Assembly (NCBI GenBank): GCA_049487715.1 | Contig: CP150564.1 | Span: 1 to 64,000 of the forward strand | Direction of reading: 5' to 3' | DNA from: Pycnococcus provasolii | Lineage: Eukaryota; Chlorophyta; Pseudoscourfieldiophyceae; Pseudoscourfieldiales | DNA: 64,000 nt | In this document: one piece after another, positions 41,301 through 50,600 of the stretch | How the letters are laid out: every line of letters begins with the position of its first letter | How positions within the stretch are numbered: the first letter of the stretch is position 1 | The notes under the pieces: generated by a model | Told to the model about the DNA's origin: nothing | What the model saw: only the letters and a program-made list of their open reading frames with translations | Databases searched by the model: none | Translations under genes and position numbers: made by a program

Positions 41301-44300
41301 TCCTCCACACGAGCGCGCAGCTGACCCTTTTCTTCGCCGCTTCGCGTCTCGCGCTCCTCCAGATCCCTGCAGCGACGCTGCAAGCTCGCGAGCGCCGCGG
41401 AGAGACTCGCTGCTGCACGATCTTCCGAGCGCATGTAAGCCTTGGTGCGTGCATCTCCCCCTGCGGAGACTGACTGGATTCCGCCAGTCGCTGCCGGCGC
41501 CGCCTTCGCCGCCTCGGACAGTTTGGTAACCTCGTCGCGAAGCAGTTCCGTTTCGCGGCGCTGCATCGCGATCTGGTGCTGCAGGCTCGCCTCTCGAGAG
41601 TGGCATCGTGCGAGCTCGTCCTGGGCAATCGTCAGCACCGCCTCACTTTCCTTGCCACGGGTTATTTCGCCAAGAGCTTGCCGCAGGCTTCCAGCTGTGG
41701 CCACAAGTGCCTCTTGCCGCGCGGACAGGGCAGAAAGGCGCCCCTCGGCGACCGTGGCTCGCTCCTTCCACTCCGCACTTTCCGCGGAAAGTCCCATCAG
41801 CTCGAGCGAAATGTCGCGGTTGCCCAATGCGCTGCGAAGAGCATCTGCCGCCCCAGCGGCAGATGTCGATCCTCCTCCAGGCGAGGCGTGCACCTGGGCA
41901 ACAAGTTCGTGGACCTCAGCCTCCAGCTCCGCCACGCGCATCTCGAGCCCGCGTTTTGACTCAAGTGCACTTTCGTAGTCAGCAATCGCGCGGTTTGCGC
42001 GCAGCTCAGCCGCCTCTGCGGAGTGGCGTAGGACGCTGAGCTCCTCCGCCGCTGCCATGCTGGCGGCAGCCGCGCCACCTTCCGCCTTGCCCGCATCCAC
42101 CGCCTTCTGCAGCTCGCGCAGCTGCACCTGGAGAAGCATTCGCTGCTCCTCACATGCGCGCAGGGCTGCCGTTGCACCCTCAGCCTCCGCGCGTAGGGCA
42201 CCAACATCCGTTCGAGCGACGCCGTCGAGCTTAATTTCGCGAGCCAGTCGCTCGAATTCGTGGGTGAGCTCGGTGTGCTTGCGCACGAGCGCGTCGTGCA
42301 CATCCTTGGGCACACTCACAGCGCACACCTTCTCCATGACCTCGCAACGCCTCTCCAGAGCGGAGCGCATCGCCTCGTTCTGCGCGACGCGCGCGCTCGC
42401 GGCGGATGCAATGTCTGCAAGTTGCTCCTCAAGCTCGCGCACGTGCCGCTGGCTGCGCTGCTCAGACTCCACCGCGACGGAAAGCGCGCGGATTGCCCGT
42501 TCGCACTTCACGCTCTCGACCGCGAGGCGTCCAAACGCCTTCTGCAGGTGCGTGCGGAGCTCAATCTCGCCTTCGCTGGAAGCCGAGGCTGAGGTCATGC
42601 TCTCCACGAGGCTCTTCTGCGTTGCCGCCTCAGCCTTTGCCTCCGTGAGATCGTTATTCTTCTGACGAAGATCGGACTCGAGGCGCGACTTCTCGATGTC
42701 CCACTCGGACCTGAGCCTTGCATGTTCGCGGTGGAGGAACTGCAGCTGTTCCGTCGTGCGCTGAATCTGGCGTCTGTATGCAACCAGGTCGCGTTCTGCG
42801 CCGGCATGCTGCTCGTCTCGAGCCTCCAGCTCGCGTAGCGCCTCGATTAGCTGAGCGCGCAGCGCGTGAACTTCGTGCACGCTTGCAGAAGATGGAGAAG
42901 CGGTGGAGTAGTTGTGTGCCGAGAATGGCGCCGCGGTGGCTGCCACTGGAGCCACGGCGCTTCCTGCCGCACCCACGGGAAGAGCTGGCGCGGAGGCGCG
43001 CAAGTCGTCCAGCCTAGTCTCGGCTTCGATTCCGTACGCATCCGTGGCAGCGGTAGCGGGGCGTGACACAGGCGCCTGCGCTGGCGCGGGAAGCAGCATC
43101 ATATTCTGCTGTGGCTGCGGCTGCTGCTGTGCCATCATTTGCGAGATGAGCTCCGACAGGCGTCGGTACTCGGCTTGCATTGCAGATGTGTCCGTGGCAG
43201 TCGCGCGAGGCTGGCTGCCCGCAGCCGCCGTCGCGGCGTCGAGATCCTGACTCGCACGCAGGAGCGCCTCGCTGCTCATTGCTTCACCAGCATTGCCGCG
43301 ATTCAGGCGCGCCATCGCCTCTGGCGACAGTGCAAGCTTCGCCTGCGTCTCGGCGAGCCGCTTTGTCAGGTTGTTCACCTGCGCCTCGAGCTTTCCGACG
43401 ACACGGCTTCGTCCATCCTCGACGTCGCCATCCCCCGCGCGAAGGCCCTGCGCAAACTCGTCGACGAGCTCAAGCTGGTGCGCGGTAAGTCCTGCGCGGC
43501 TGGCAGTTTCTCCCTCTAATCGAGCGTGCAGGCGAAGTTCCTCGCGCAACCGCCGGCGCTCCTCCTCGAGCTCGGAAATTTCGCGCTCAAGCTGTGAGTT
43601 CAGGCTTCGCAGCTGTGAGATCTCAACGTGCCTTCGCAGCTTGAGGTCGCCAATGTTCACCTTCTCGTCTTCTGACATTCCCGCCCTTCGCCGAACGATG
43701 CGATTCTCCTCCACCGCATCCTCGAGGCGGTCGCTGACGGCGTTCAGCTGCTTCACCAGCTGCTCCTGCCTATGGTTGTTCGTGCGCATTTCCGCGCGCA
43801 GGCGCTTCACGTCGCCCATAGCCTCAGCAAGGCCGAAGACGCCAGCCTCGTAGCGTGCATTCTGGCGCTCAGCTTCCTCGTACTTCTCCTTCATCTTCGA
43901 CATGTCCTCCTCCATCTTCGACATGCGCTTCGACGCGGTGCCAAGCGACTTTTTGTTCCGCTCACTTTCGCGATTCATGCGATCCATCTTTGCCCTCTGC
44001 TTCGCGAGCGCGGCATCCACCTCCTTCGCAGTGTCCCGCTCCAGTTGCTCGTACGCCTCGAGCAGCAGAATTTCCTTCTCGCGCGCATCGGCCAGCGCCT
44101 CATGCACGTCCGCCGGCGCCGTGGCCACGGAGACGCCTGGAGATCCCGGGATCATAGCGCCTGGCGCCCCCGCGCCGTGCATCTCCGCGGCAGTCAGCCG
44201 CGACTCCCACTCGCGGTGCTGGCGTGCAAACTTCGCCTCGAACGCCTCGAGGAGCTCCGCGCGTTCGCGCGCCTGCACCTCGAAAACTCCCGCGCGCTCC

Positions 44301-45223
44301 GTCAGCTCCAGCTTCTCCTTCTCAAGCTGCGCCGTCCCGTTATCGAGAACGTCCTTCTCCGCCTTGAGCTGCTTCACCTGCTCGTCGAGCGTCACCACCG
44401 CCTCGGACAGCTGCAGGCCCTCACGCTGGCTCTCGTCGTACTTGCGCTGCACCTCCGCGTTGCTGCGCTCGACGGCGAGCATCTCCTTCTGCAGCCTGTC
44501 GTTATTCTTTTTGAGCAGGTCCGACCTTGTCTTGAGGCTCGCGTCCTCGGCGCCACCCTTGCGTCTCTCGTACTGCGTGAGCTTCGTTCGGAGTATGCCC
44601 TGCTCCTCCTCCGAGCTTCGCAGGCGGTGCTCTAGGTCCTCGTTCACCTCGCGAAACTTCCTCAGCTCAGCCTCGACGCGTTCCGAGCGGTCGCGCTCCT
44701 TCTGCTCGCGCTCCTCCGCGGTGCGCACGTCGCGCTCAAGCGAGTCGTTTCTCTCCCTGAGCTGCGCAAGCTCTCTCTCGAGCTCGCTGAATCGCGACGA
44801 CTCGAGCTCCGCGCTACTGCCGCCCGCTCGCAGCTCCTCCGAAAGCTCGTCCACCTTCGCCTCGAGTCCCTCGAGTTCCGCCTCCTTCTCCCGCAGCTCG
44901 CTCACCACCTCGTCGAGTTTCGACTCGACATCCGTATAGTCCGACTCCGCCTGCTGCGACGTCGCCTCGTGCGCGAGCTGCAGCACCTGCCCCGCCTTGC
45001 CCAACCTCCTAATGTTCTCCGCTTCTGTGAGAGCCGCGTCGTCCGCGAGCCTGACACCGAGCAGCACGCTGAGCGTCGCCTGCAGTTGGTCCATGGCCAT
45101 GGCGGATAGGCTCGCTCCCGCGCGCAGCGTGTTGACATCCACCGCGGTGATCGCGTCCCAGACGCGCTCGTTGGACAGCCGGTCCTCCTTGGGCGCGAAC
45201 GCGACGCGCGTGTCCGTCGCCAT
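38345..45223 (-). CDS. CEP290: CEP290-like ciliary transition-zone coiled-coil protein (2,292 aa)
   Basis: CEP290 forms the Y-links joining the ciliary axoneme to the membrane and gates protein entry. Almost the entire length is coiled coil. Recognisable CEP290 landmarks: a non-coiled N-terminus (residues 1-70), the segment YEAGVFGLAEAMGDVKRLRA with a following ENRIVRRRAGMSEDEKVNIGDL (the YESGVYGLEDA region of the family), an ISELEEERRRLREELR block, and the C-terminal DEFWTELEDLKWSHSKLTKL. Length is near the 2,480 residues of the human protein. A Gln/Pro/Ala-rich break lies near residues 670-800. No introns interrupt it. Its presence suggests that the organism builds a flagellum at some stage. 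Confidence 0.85.
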   Translation of the reverse strand: MATDTRVAFAPKEDRLSNERVWDAITAVDVNTLRAGASLSAMAMDQLQATLSVLLGVRLADDAALTEAENIRRLGKAGQVLQLAHEATSQQAESDYTDVESKLDEVVSELREKEAELEGLEAKVDELSEELRAGGSSAELESSRFSELERELAQLRERNDSLERDVRTAEEREQKERDRSERVEAELRKFREVNEDLEHRLRSSEEEQGILRTKLTQYERRKGGAEDASLKTRSDLLKKNNDRLQKEMLAVERSNAEVQRKYDESQREGLQLSEAVVTLDEQVKQLKAEKDVLDNGTAQLEKEKLELTERAGVFEVQARERAELLEAFEAKFARQHREWESRLTAAEMHGAGAPGAMIPGSPGVSVATAPADVHEALADAREKEILLLEAYEQLERDTAKEVDAALAKQRAKMDRMNRESERNKKSLGTASKRMSKMEEDMSKMKEKYEEAERQNARYEAGVFGLAEAMGDVKRLRAEMRTNNHRQEQLVKQLNAVSDRLEDAVEENRIVRRRAGMSEDEKVNIGDLKLRRHVEISQLRSLNSQLEREISELEEERRRLREELRLHARLEGETASRAGLTAHQLELVDEFAQGLRAGDGDVEDGRSRVVGKLEAQVNNLTKRLAETQAKLALSPEAMARLNRGNAGEAMSSEALLRASQDLDAATAAAGSQPRATATDTSAMQAEYRRLSELISQMMAQQQPQPQQNMMLLPAPAQAPVSRPATAATDAYGIEAETRLDDLRASAPALPVGAAGSAVAPVAATAAPFSAHNYSTASPSSASVHEVHALRAQLIEALRELEARDEQHAGAERDLVAYRRQIQRTTEQLQFLHREHARLRSEWDIEKSRLESDLRQKNNDLTEAKAEAATQKSLVESMTSASASSEGEIELRTHLQKAFGRLAVESVKCERAIRALSVAVESEQRSQRHVRELEEQLADIASAASARVAQNEAMRSALERRCEVMEKVCAVSVPKDVHDALVRKHTELTHEFERLAREIKLDGVARTDVGALRAEAEGATAALRACEEQRMLLQVQLRELQKAVDAGKAEGGAAAASMAAAEELSVLRHSAEAAELRANRAIADYESALESKRGLEMRVAELEAEVHELVAQVHASPGGGSTSAAGAADALRSALGNRDISLELMGLSAESAEWKERATVAEGRLSALSARQEALVATAGSLRQALGEITRGKESEAVLTIAQDELARCHSREASLQHQIAMQRRETELLRDEVTKLSEAAKAAPAATGGIQSVSAGGDARTKAYMRSEDRAAASLSAALASLQRRCRDLEERETRSGEEKGQLRARVEEAEHRLASATSAAEIRGGTTTEAVRRALDLQEEVLTLRLQVVQLTRRSDAAESKLKHIEEHSMIEAKRLRDAEALTLEAQKKAAKEASDERLRAEHLEEELRRLETEMSTRRVGSSHNGSLLPAGYGADMKSEDRNLMLDQVEAIRSLKQALSDERERRAASDLMASNAEERVALLESERDSLLAKLKMLADDVGGDGTGGASSSAAQHVAEVAQQTIDRLQGLLKERDGQLERAQALLARLRSDYLEQQQSGNREVERLNAMLSDKTDASLRELGQQRAPRSPRGQRSPRGAPPSSPGVNKSTEFSNKAMRELRTLLSQREQHIETLKKQLDKAHHHAKDLEDQLMRESIARKNEGDALRVELKKASKAPSKALDSLGSRMRTSVHEKDRMIEKLKSSVKEIGARLEDALHKLADYKKQEAAVREADEANKRNATLMKKVSALEAELQKLREADKTLSAKNAQLSESLGKALTGKTRLEAALRRAAKTPTGAVPPSGLSSTKRGADTRSELQSDLDEARKRQLAEARPQSTGEDAPAEKRQRSAVPGAPTSTDATATDGSSSSSNAAAAAAAAARIPELEARIRTLETANAKLKASLSAATSAAQHTSTPKASTSGSPEAGMSADRERELKAKIEKQWSENKRLEEKVRVQQRQLQQRETELQKLEADLARSRTAITRLQHSQPRAGASGSSKTTSVPGADREKIRELNSQLAEVEQRSLGEIQQRERRIHELEGLLSSARTSPRPAAARGGNVDDEGRRLGAEGDVFELRLEKQTLEAKIASLQREIDDYRKHETLSRRGGAGPSTDRRAVAEMERALEASRDVIKATQDGTRREKEQTEKYRLQCDNLKMEIRQMKEAHRGVEGDRKAELAAKREELLTLRSELEIALAAQHKAVEAATRRRGESSGAASGAQAEAEYLRRGVADLERTVAALTNENSHLKTELSAFDDEFWTELEDLKWSHSKLTKLAERYREKYGELTIE

Positions 45224-46169
45224 GGTTCAAAGTACCTTTTCAAAGTAAGTGCGACGAGCAGACGTTGCGCAAGCTTGCTAAGGTAAGGATAGAACACTCT
45301 GCAGTGTCCCTAAACGAATGTATCAGCAACAAGTCACTGCGAGAAGTAATGAATCGCCAGGCCACGTCTGGGGGACGAAGCAACCACGAGGCCAGCACTA
45401 CTAAAGCACCCACACTACACTCACCCACTACTAAGCACACACCCGCACTGAGGCGAGGCCTGTGCTCTGACTGAGGTGTCAAACTGGCTGGCAATGGCGG
45501 AGAGTTGGGCGAAGTCTCTCAAGCGTTGTGTTGCGTTGCCGGGTTTTCGGGGGAGGAAAAGGAAAGGCTCCCTTCCCTCTCCTTGGGCTTTTGGGAATTT
45601 GAATTTCACACCACACCACGTCAAGTCGTCTTCACGGAAGGGAAGGGAAGGGAAACAGCAGCGATTCACACCCTACTGGGCATCGGCAGGCAATCGGCAG
45701 TTCAATCGGCCCTCCAAGGTGGCCCTGCCAATCACACCCTACTGTAGTGCTATGGTTGGCGTGTTGCCACAGCTTAGTCTAGTCTAGCTTCTTGAGGCGA
45801 GGACATCGCCTCCTCCTAAACTTGACCTTCGGCGCAACCTGTCCTTTCCGTGCAACTTTGGGGCAAAACCTCGTGAAAACGGCTCATGTGGAGGAGGTAC
45901 TTCCTACGCGGCCGCCCCCCAAGTGGTTACCCAAGTTACCCAAGTGGTTACCAGGGATACCACATGCATGCAACGAGGTCATGCACCCAACGTCGGATCC
46001 CTGACCTTGCACCTACTGTACGCCCTCCCAAGGGTCTTCCCTCCGCCGCTCTCGTCGCCCGTCTCGCGCAACCCCATCTCGGGAGGCTCTCGGATTTCAC
46101 CTTCAACGCAGTACAGTATACTGGCTGCGACTCCGCCACCCACCTCAGGAGCGACGCCCGGGCAACTTC
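45224..46169. other. Divergent intergenic region
   Basis: Contains the promoters of the CEP290-like gene and the GT47 gene and a short repeat built on CCAAGTGGTTACC around 45,917-45,955. No gene seen. Confidence 0.5.
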
Positions 46170-47795
46170 ATGCTCCCGCTCGCATACGGCCTCATGGCGC
46201 GAGACGCACGTGGCGCAAAGACGCTCAAGCACGTCAACGCAAGCTTCGTGCTTAAGGCGTCGCTCGCTATCAACGCAGCGCTTGCAACGATCATTGCCAT
46301 TCACCTCCACCAGGATGCCGCGTACTGGGACACACTCGAGCAAACCGTGCAGGCGGAGAGAGACGCGAGAGTGCAGTGGGAAAAACACGCAGCCATGGTG
46401 CGCACAAAGTCGGCGCAGGCGGTGTCCGCGTTCAGCCACGCGCCTGACGAACAAAAAGAGACTGGCGCAAGCAAGCAGGGGGAAAACCACGCGCCGTGTC
46501 CGAGATGCGAGCCGTGTGGTGACGACGACCGGCCGGCGCAGCAGCCGTGCCCGAAGCACACCGAGAGAACGCCGAACGTACAAGCTGCCGCCGCGGACGG
46601 GATCAACGGCTACGCCATCGCGGGAACGCCTCTCCTGCGCGCGGGATACGAAAGCAGCTTGGCGATGCCCGAGTTTAAGACCTACAGTCCTGTGTTCGAT
46701 CCGTCGTCGAACAACGGGCTCGACTTCAAAGTTTTCGTGTACGAGCTTCCCGACGAGTTTCACGTCGAACTCAAGCGGCAGCAGAAGCGTTGCATCAGCG
46801 ATCAGTACGGTACGGAGATCCGGATACACGAGGACCTGCTGAAGAGCCCGCTTCGCACGCTCGACCCGGAGGAGGCTGAGTTCTTCTACGTGCCGTGGTA
46901 CGGGGAGTGCTTCCTGTTTCGCGAGGAGAAGCGAGACCACAAAAACGCCATCTCGACGACGAACAAGTGGTTCATACGCGCGGTAAACTTCGTGAAGCAG
47001 GAGTACCCGTACTTCAACCGCACGCTCGGGCGCGACCACGTGTTTGTCTTCCCCGGCGCGCGTGGACCTCACATCTTCCGAGACTGGAAGCGGCACATTC
47101 GCAAGAGCATATTCATGACGCCGGAGGGCGATCGCAGCCTTGGCGAGCAGTTCAACACGTGGAAGGACGTCATCATTCCCGGCCTCGAGGCGGACGTCGA
47201 GTTGACGAGCGGCAAGACGCGCGAGCTGGACGGCGAGCGAAATCAGCTAGCCTTCTTCCGTGGAACCATATGGAACAGGGGTGGATCGAGCTACAGCCGC
47301 GGCATACGCATCAAGATGGCGGACGCGTTGAAGGGCGTCACGGACGTCACGTTCGGTGAGGCGGAGAAGTCGTGTGACCGTGCATGCTATCGCAGGGAGA
47401 TGCGGAGGTCGGTGTACTGCCTGTGCCCACGTGGGTGGAGTCCATGGACGTTGCGCGCGTACTCGGCGATGATGGCTGGGTGCATCCCCGTGCTTCTCGC
47501 GGACGAGATTGAGTTTCCCTACGAAAATTTTCTCAACTGGAATGCGCTCACGGTGAAGATTCCGGAGGCGCAGGCGGAGGACGTCGTTCAGATCTTGCGT
47601 TCCATCCCGCAGTCGGTGGTGGAGCAAAAGCAGGCGGCGATTGCGCGCGTTTGGAAGATGGTTACGTGGAAGCATCCCGCCGAGCCTGGCGATGCGTTCC
47701 ACACCGTCATGGCGGATCTTGGCCTGAAGCGTCGTCTGATGAAGGCGTCGACGTACACGTTCTGGGATCACGACCACGTCAAGCGCTCGTCGTGA
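46170..47795 (+). CDS. Exostosin-like glycosyltransferase, GT47 family, type II membrane protein (541 aa)
   Basis: GT47 enzymes build cell-wall or matrix glycans in the Golgi. A short cytosolic tail and one membrane helix at about 26-45 (FVLKASLAINAALATIIAI) are followed by a stem region rich in charged and polar residues, giving type II topology. The exostosin domain begins FKVFVYELPDEF and continues with AEFFYVPWYGECF, then DHVFVFPGARG, LAFFRGTIWNRGG, and the highly typical SVYCLCPRGWSPWTLRAY with MMAGCIPVLLADEIEFPYE. The donor sugar cannot be inferred. The start ATG at 46,170 leaves a short tail, and a second in-frame ATG is eight codons on. Confidence 0.9.
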   Translation: MLPLAYGLMARDARGAKTLKHVNASFVLKASLAINAALATIIAIHLHQDAAYWDTLEQTVQAERDARVQWEKHAAMVRTKSAQAVSAFSHAPDEQKETGASKQGENHAPCPRCEPCGDDDRPAQQPCPKHTERTPNVQAAAADGINGYAIAGTPLLRAGYESSLAMPEFKTYSPVFDPSSNNGLDFKVFVYELPDEFHVELKRQQKRCISDQYGTEIRIHEDLLKSPLRTLDPEEAEFFYVPWYGECFLFREEKRDHKNAISTTNKWFIRAVNFVKQEYPYFNRTLGRDHVFVFPGARGPHIFRDWKRHIRKSIFMTPEGDRSLGEQFNTWKDVIIPGLEADVELTSGKTRELDGERNQLAFFRGTIWNRGGSSYSRGIRIKMADALKGVTDVTFGEAEKSCDRACYRREMRRSVYCLCPRGWSPWTLRAYSAMMAGCIPVLLADEIEFPYENFLNWNALTVKIPEAQAEDVVQILRSIPQSVVEQKQAAIARVWKMVTWKHPAEPGDAFHTVMADLGLKRRLMKASTYTFWDHDHVKRSS

Positions 47796-48182
47796 ACTTA
47801 AATAATATTTGGCGCTCTTTCCATTACGCGCATGTAACATTATTACCCAACAAAAGTAGTCATCACATGGATGGCCGCATGGGGCACGTCAGGCGACGTG
47901 GCGGTGAATCTGGTGATGACGCATACGACGACGACTGTTGCACGACACTGTGCACGACCGGGTTCCCCAAATTCCCCCCAAAACTACACTTCAACCAGCC
48001 TACGATGGATCCCGGCTCTTCTATTGTTCTTTCACACCCATACATACATATGTCACACTCATCCATCCGGTGGAGCGCAGCACGTCGTCGCGCGCACGAA
48101 GTGGCGCCACCGCACGCCACGTACAAACGCACTGCTGAGTGGCGCCGCTGAATGGGCTGAGTGTTGAATTCGAATGGTGTAT
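47796..48182. other. Convergent 3' intergenic region
   Basis: 3' flanks of the GT47 gene and the isopeptidase gene. No gene seen. Confidence 0.5.
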
Positions 48183-48845
48183 TTACAATCCAGTCATTTG
48201 CTGCTGTGGTGGTGGTAATTGTGTGGGCGCCGTTGTGGTGGCGTGTGTGTTGCCGTTTGCGCCACCTATTCTGTTGTTATCTCCACCTGACACCCCGAAG
48301 AGACTTTTAGATATGATGTCGAGCGTGCTTTGTGCGAATAGCCCCGCTTCTCTCGCGAGCGCGCTCGCCTCGCGCGCAGCCATGGAAGCAGCGTCGTACA
48401 CCTGCGCGGTAGTCGTGACTGTTGCGTCCGCGCCTCTCGCGAATCTGTTGACCCACATGGGAAAGGGTCCAGCCCCTAGCGCTTGACAGAGCGCCTCGCA
48501 GAAGTCGTTGCAGTTTCTTTTCAGGAGGTCGTACGACGCGCCCGGCCATGATTCTCTGAGGTTTCTGATCACCTCTTTCACCTTTTCAGGTGACATGGTT
48601 GTGATTCCAAGCGGCACAGTTTCTCGGTACGTGTACATGGGGTTTCTCTTCGGCTCGACGGCGTATACTCCCGACCCAGTTTCGCAGAATCCGAACGACC
48701 ACTCGCTTCCCATGACTTCGAGTCCACCGTGGAAGATCCCTCCGATGGACAGTTCACGCGTGACGGCGTTGATTCTCTGGATCGCCGTGTTTGTGCTTTC
48801 CGAGCCTGAGTTGGTGATGTCGTACACGTGGAGGTTGACGAGCAT
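48183..48845 (-). CDS. PPPDE / DeSI-type thiol isopeptidase (220 aa)
   Basis: This family removes SUMO or ubiquitin-like modifiers through a Cys-His dyad. The His motif is GGIFHGGLEVMGSEWSFGF and the Cys motif is LLKRNCNDFCEALCQALG, both in the expected order and spacing. The segment MLVNLHVYDIT is the usual first strand. The last 70 residues are a Gln/Asn/Thr-rich tail of no known function. Relatives in plants and algae include DeSI-2-like proteins. Confidence 0.88.
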   Translation of the reverse strand: MLVNLHVYDITNSGSESTNTAIQRINAVTRELSIGGIFHGGLEVMGSEWSFGFCETGSGVYAVEPKRNPMYTYRETVPLGITTMSPEKVKEVIRNLRESWPGASYDLLKRNCNDFCEALCQALGAGPFPMWVNRFARGADATVTTTAQVYDAASMAAREASALAREAGLFAQSTLDIISKSLFGVSGGDNNRIGGANGNTHATTTAPTQLPPPQQQMTGL

Positions 48846-49837
48846 GGTGAAGCACTGGAATGAGCACTACAATGAGATACAATATCGACAGATAGCTATT
48901 ATTATTGCAGCAGGAGGACGAGCGAAGCTTTCTTTTTCCCCCTCCCGAGGAGGGATGGATTTCAACTAAAATGGAGACGGGATGGGACGGGATGGGAGGC
49001 GCACAAACGTTGGGCACCGGAGAACGCGGACCGACGAGGCTCAGGGTGGGGCGGGGGAATACGGGGATCCGTCGGGGAACCTATTTTCTGACTGGCATCG
49101 TGGAGGAGAAGTCTGGGATCCCGCTCGAGCCAAGATTCAATGGCGGCGCACACATTCCCGGCGTTTACTTCGTGTGTGGACCTCCCGGAGGTCCCTTTTA
49201 GACATATTTTTCTACGCCTTGCCGCCGCCGCCGTTGCGGCACCATCCTCGGGAGCGCCTGTCAGGCTTGTCACACTTTCTGCTCGGACGTCCCGGCGCGT
49301 CCCGGGACGGCGTTTTGGCGTGCCGCGCGAAATCACGCGAGGGCTCGAACTCTCGAAGACTTTTCTGGGAGCTCGACAAGTACGCCAGGCCCTTGCCTGC
49401 GCGGACGAAACGTGAACTGGCTCAAACCTTGGCAAGGGCGTACCATGAGAGTGCTGTTGCGCGTTTAGTGGCCGAAGCGCAGCTCGCTCGGGAACGCGTG
49501 AGGCTCATGACTGCGAGAGCGATCCTGATTCCTGAAGCATAATAAAGCAGCACTGCTTAAAGTTTTGGTTGAAACGCTGAAAGAAAACGACGCGCACGCG
49601 AAGAGCGTCCTGTTCAAGATGGCGAGCGGGGCGGGGCAGCTTGGGCAGCTTTTGGTTACGCGATGTCCTAGGCGTGTTCCACCAGACCATCACGTCCCTA
49701 CCATCACGTCCCTGGAGAGGCCCGGGGCCGGGGGCCCGGGGCCGGACGCCAGATTAGGGTTAGGGTTACACCGGACTTTTCGCTTTTTTTTTGCGTTTGA
49801 CTTCTCGCGCCATCCATCCTCGTGTGAACTCGTCATA
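48846..49837. other. Intergenic region with overlapping small frames of uncertain status
   Basis: Two plus-strand frames overlap here. One (ATG 49,140 to 49,415, 91 aa) has a basic Ala/Arg-rich transit-like N-terminus (MAAHTFPAFTSCVDLPE). The other (48,982-49,542) ends with a helical RTKRELAQTLARAYHESAV segment that looks coding, followed by AATAAA-like sequence. A spliced small gene covering both is possible but cannot be proved. A TTAGGGTTAGGGTTA motif lies at 49,754-49,768. Confidence 0.35.
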
Positions 49838-50545
49838 ATGGAGGTGTGCATGGACGACGACGACGACGACTCGCCTGCCCGCGTTCATCAACCTCACGGA
49901 GTAGGGAACGAACCAACAACAACGGCGGTGTCGTTCGAGCAGAGACGACTCGAGCGACAACTCTACGACACGATCAGGGCGTCCATAACCAAACAGGGCA
50001 CGGCAAACGCCACGACGGCACTCCCTCCGCCTCGAGCCGCACCGCACGTTGTCGTGCCGCCACGACTTGACGAAGCGAGAAGACTGCTGCACCTGAACAA
50101 GCCGGAAGCGGCGATGCAGGTCGTACTCAAGGCGCTCAACGACATTGGAGGCGACGAACTCGTCAAAAGTGCAGTCAAAAAAGCGTCGGGGGAATTCTGG
50201 AGTTCACAACACGAACCGTCAACGTCACACAAAGAGTCGAAAAAGAGAAAAATTGAGGACCTTGTTGGGGAACTCGAACACCTGCTCAGAAGCTGTAGCG
50301 TCGAGACGAACATCGACGAAGATGATGACGAACAGGACGGAGCCATGATGGACGTTGTCGTCGACGAACAAGCAGTCACGCCGACGACGAGTCCGACAGG
50401 AACAAAGCGCGTGCGCATGTCTCACGGGGTGAAGCCGGAATACGACCACGATGAAGGTACAGTCTTCACGTGCGAGAGATGTGGCGCTGTGATTGCACTG
50501 TCGCGAAGATTGGCGCACGAGACGATGTGGTGCTCGGCACTGTAA
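49838..50545 (+). CDS. Acidic protein with C-terminal C2HC zinc-finger motif (235 aa)
   Basis: The ATG at 49,838 starts MEVCMDDDDDDSP. The middle has helical segments (LDEARRLLHLNKPEAAMQV), a basic KKRKIE patch that could be a nuclear signal, and an acidic stretch. The C-terminus ends TCERCGAVIALSRR, then HETMWC, a Cys-x2-Cys ... His-x4-Cys arrangement suggesting one zinc ion. I do not recognise the family; a role in nucleic-acid or protein binding is only a guess. The longer frame upstream is rejected since it runs through the TTAGGG motif. It is convergent with the FYR-domain gene, whose stop lies 56 bases on. Confidence 0.7.
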   Translation: MEVCMDDDDDDSPARVHQPHGVGNEPTTTAVSFEQRRLERQLYDTIRASITKQGTANATTALPPPRAAPHVVVPPRLDEARRLLHLNKPEAAMQVVLKALNDIGGDELVKSAVKKASGEFWSSQHEPSTSHKESKKRKIEDLVGELEHLLRSCSVETNIDEDDDEQDGAMMDVVVDEQAVTPTTSPTGTKRVRMSHGVKPEYDHDEGTVFTCERCGAVIALSRRLAHETMWCSAL

Positions 50546-50600
50546 CGATAGAGAAGAATAGTTGAATGGCAAAAAAAAAGATTCATTTACAACGCCTAAC

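Noticed and set aside
43902-44939. Serine-rich frames on the strand opposite the CEP290-like gene
   Set aside because: Antisense shadows of Glu/Lys/Leu-rich coiled-coil codons.
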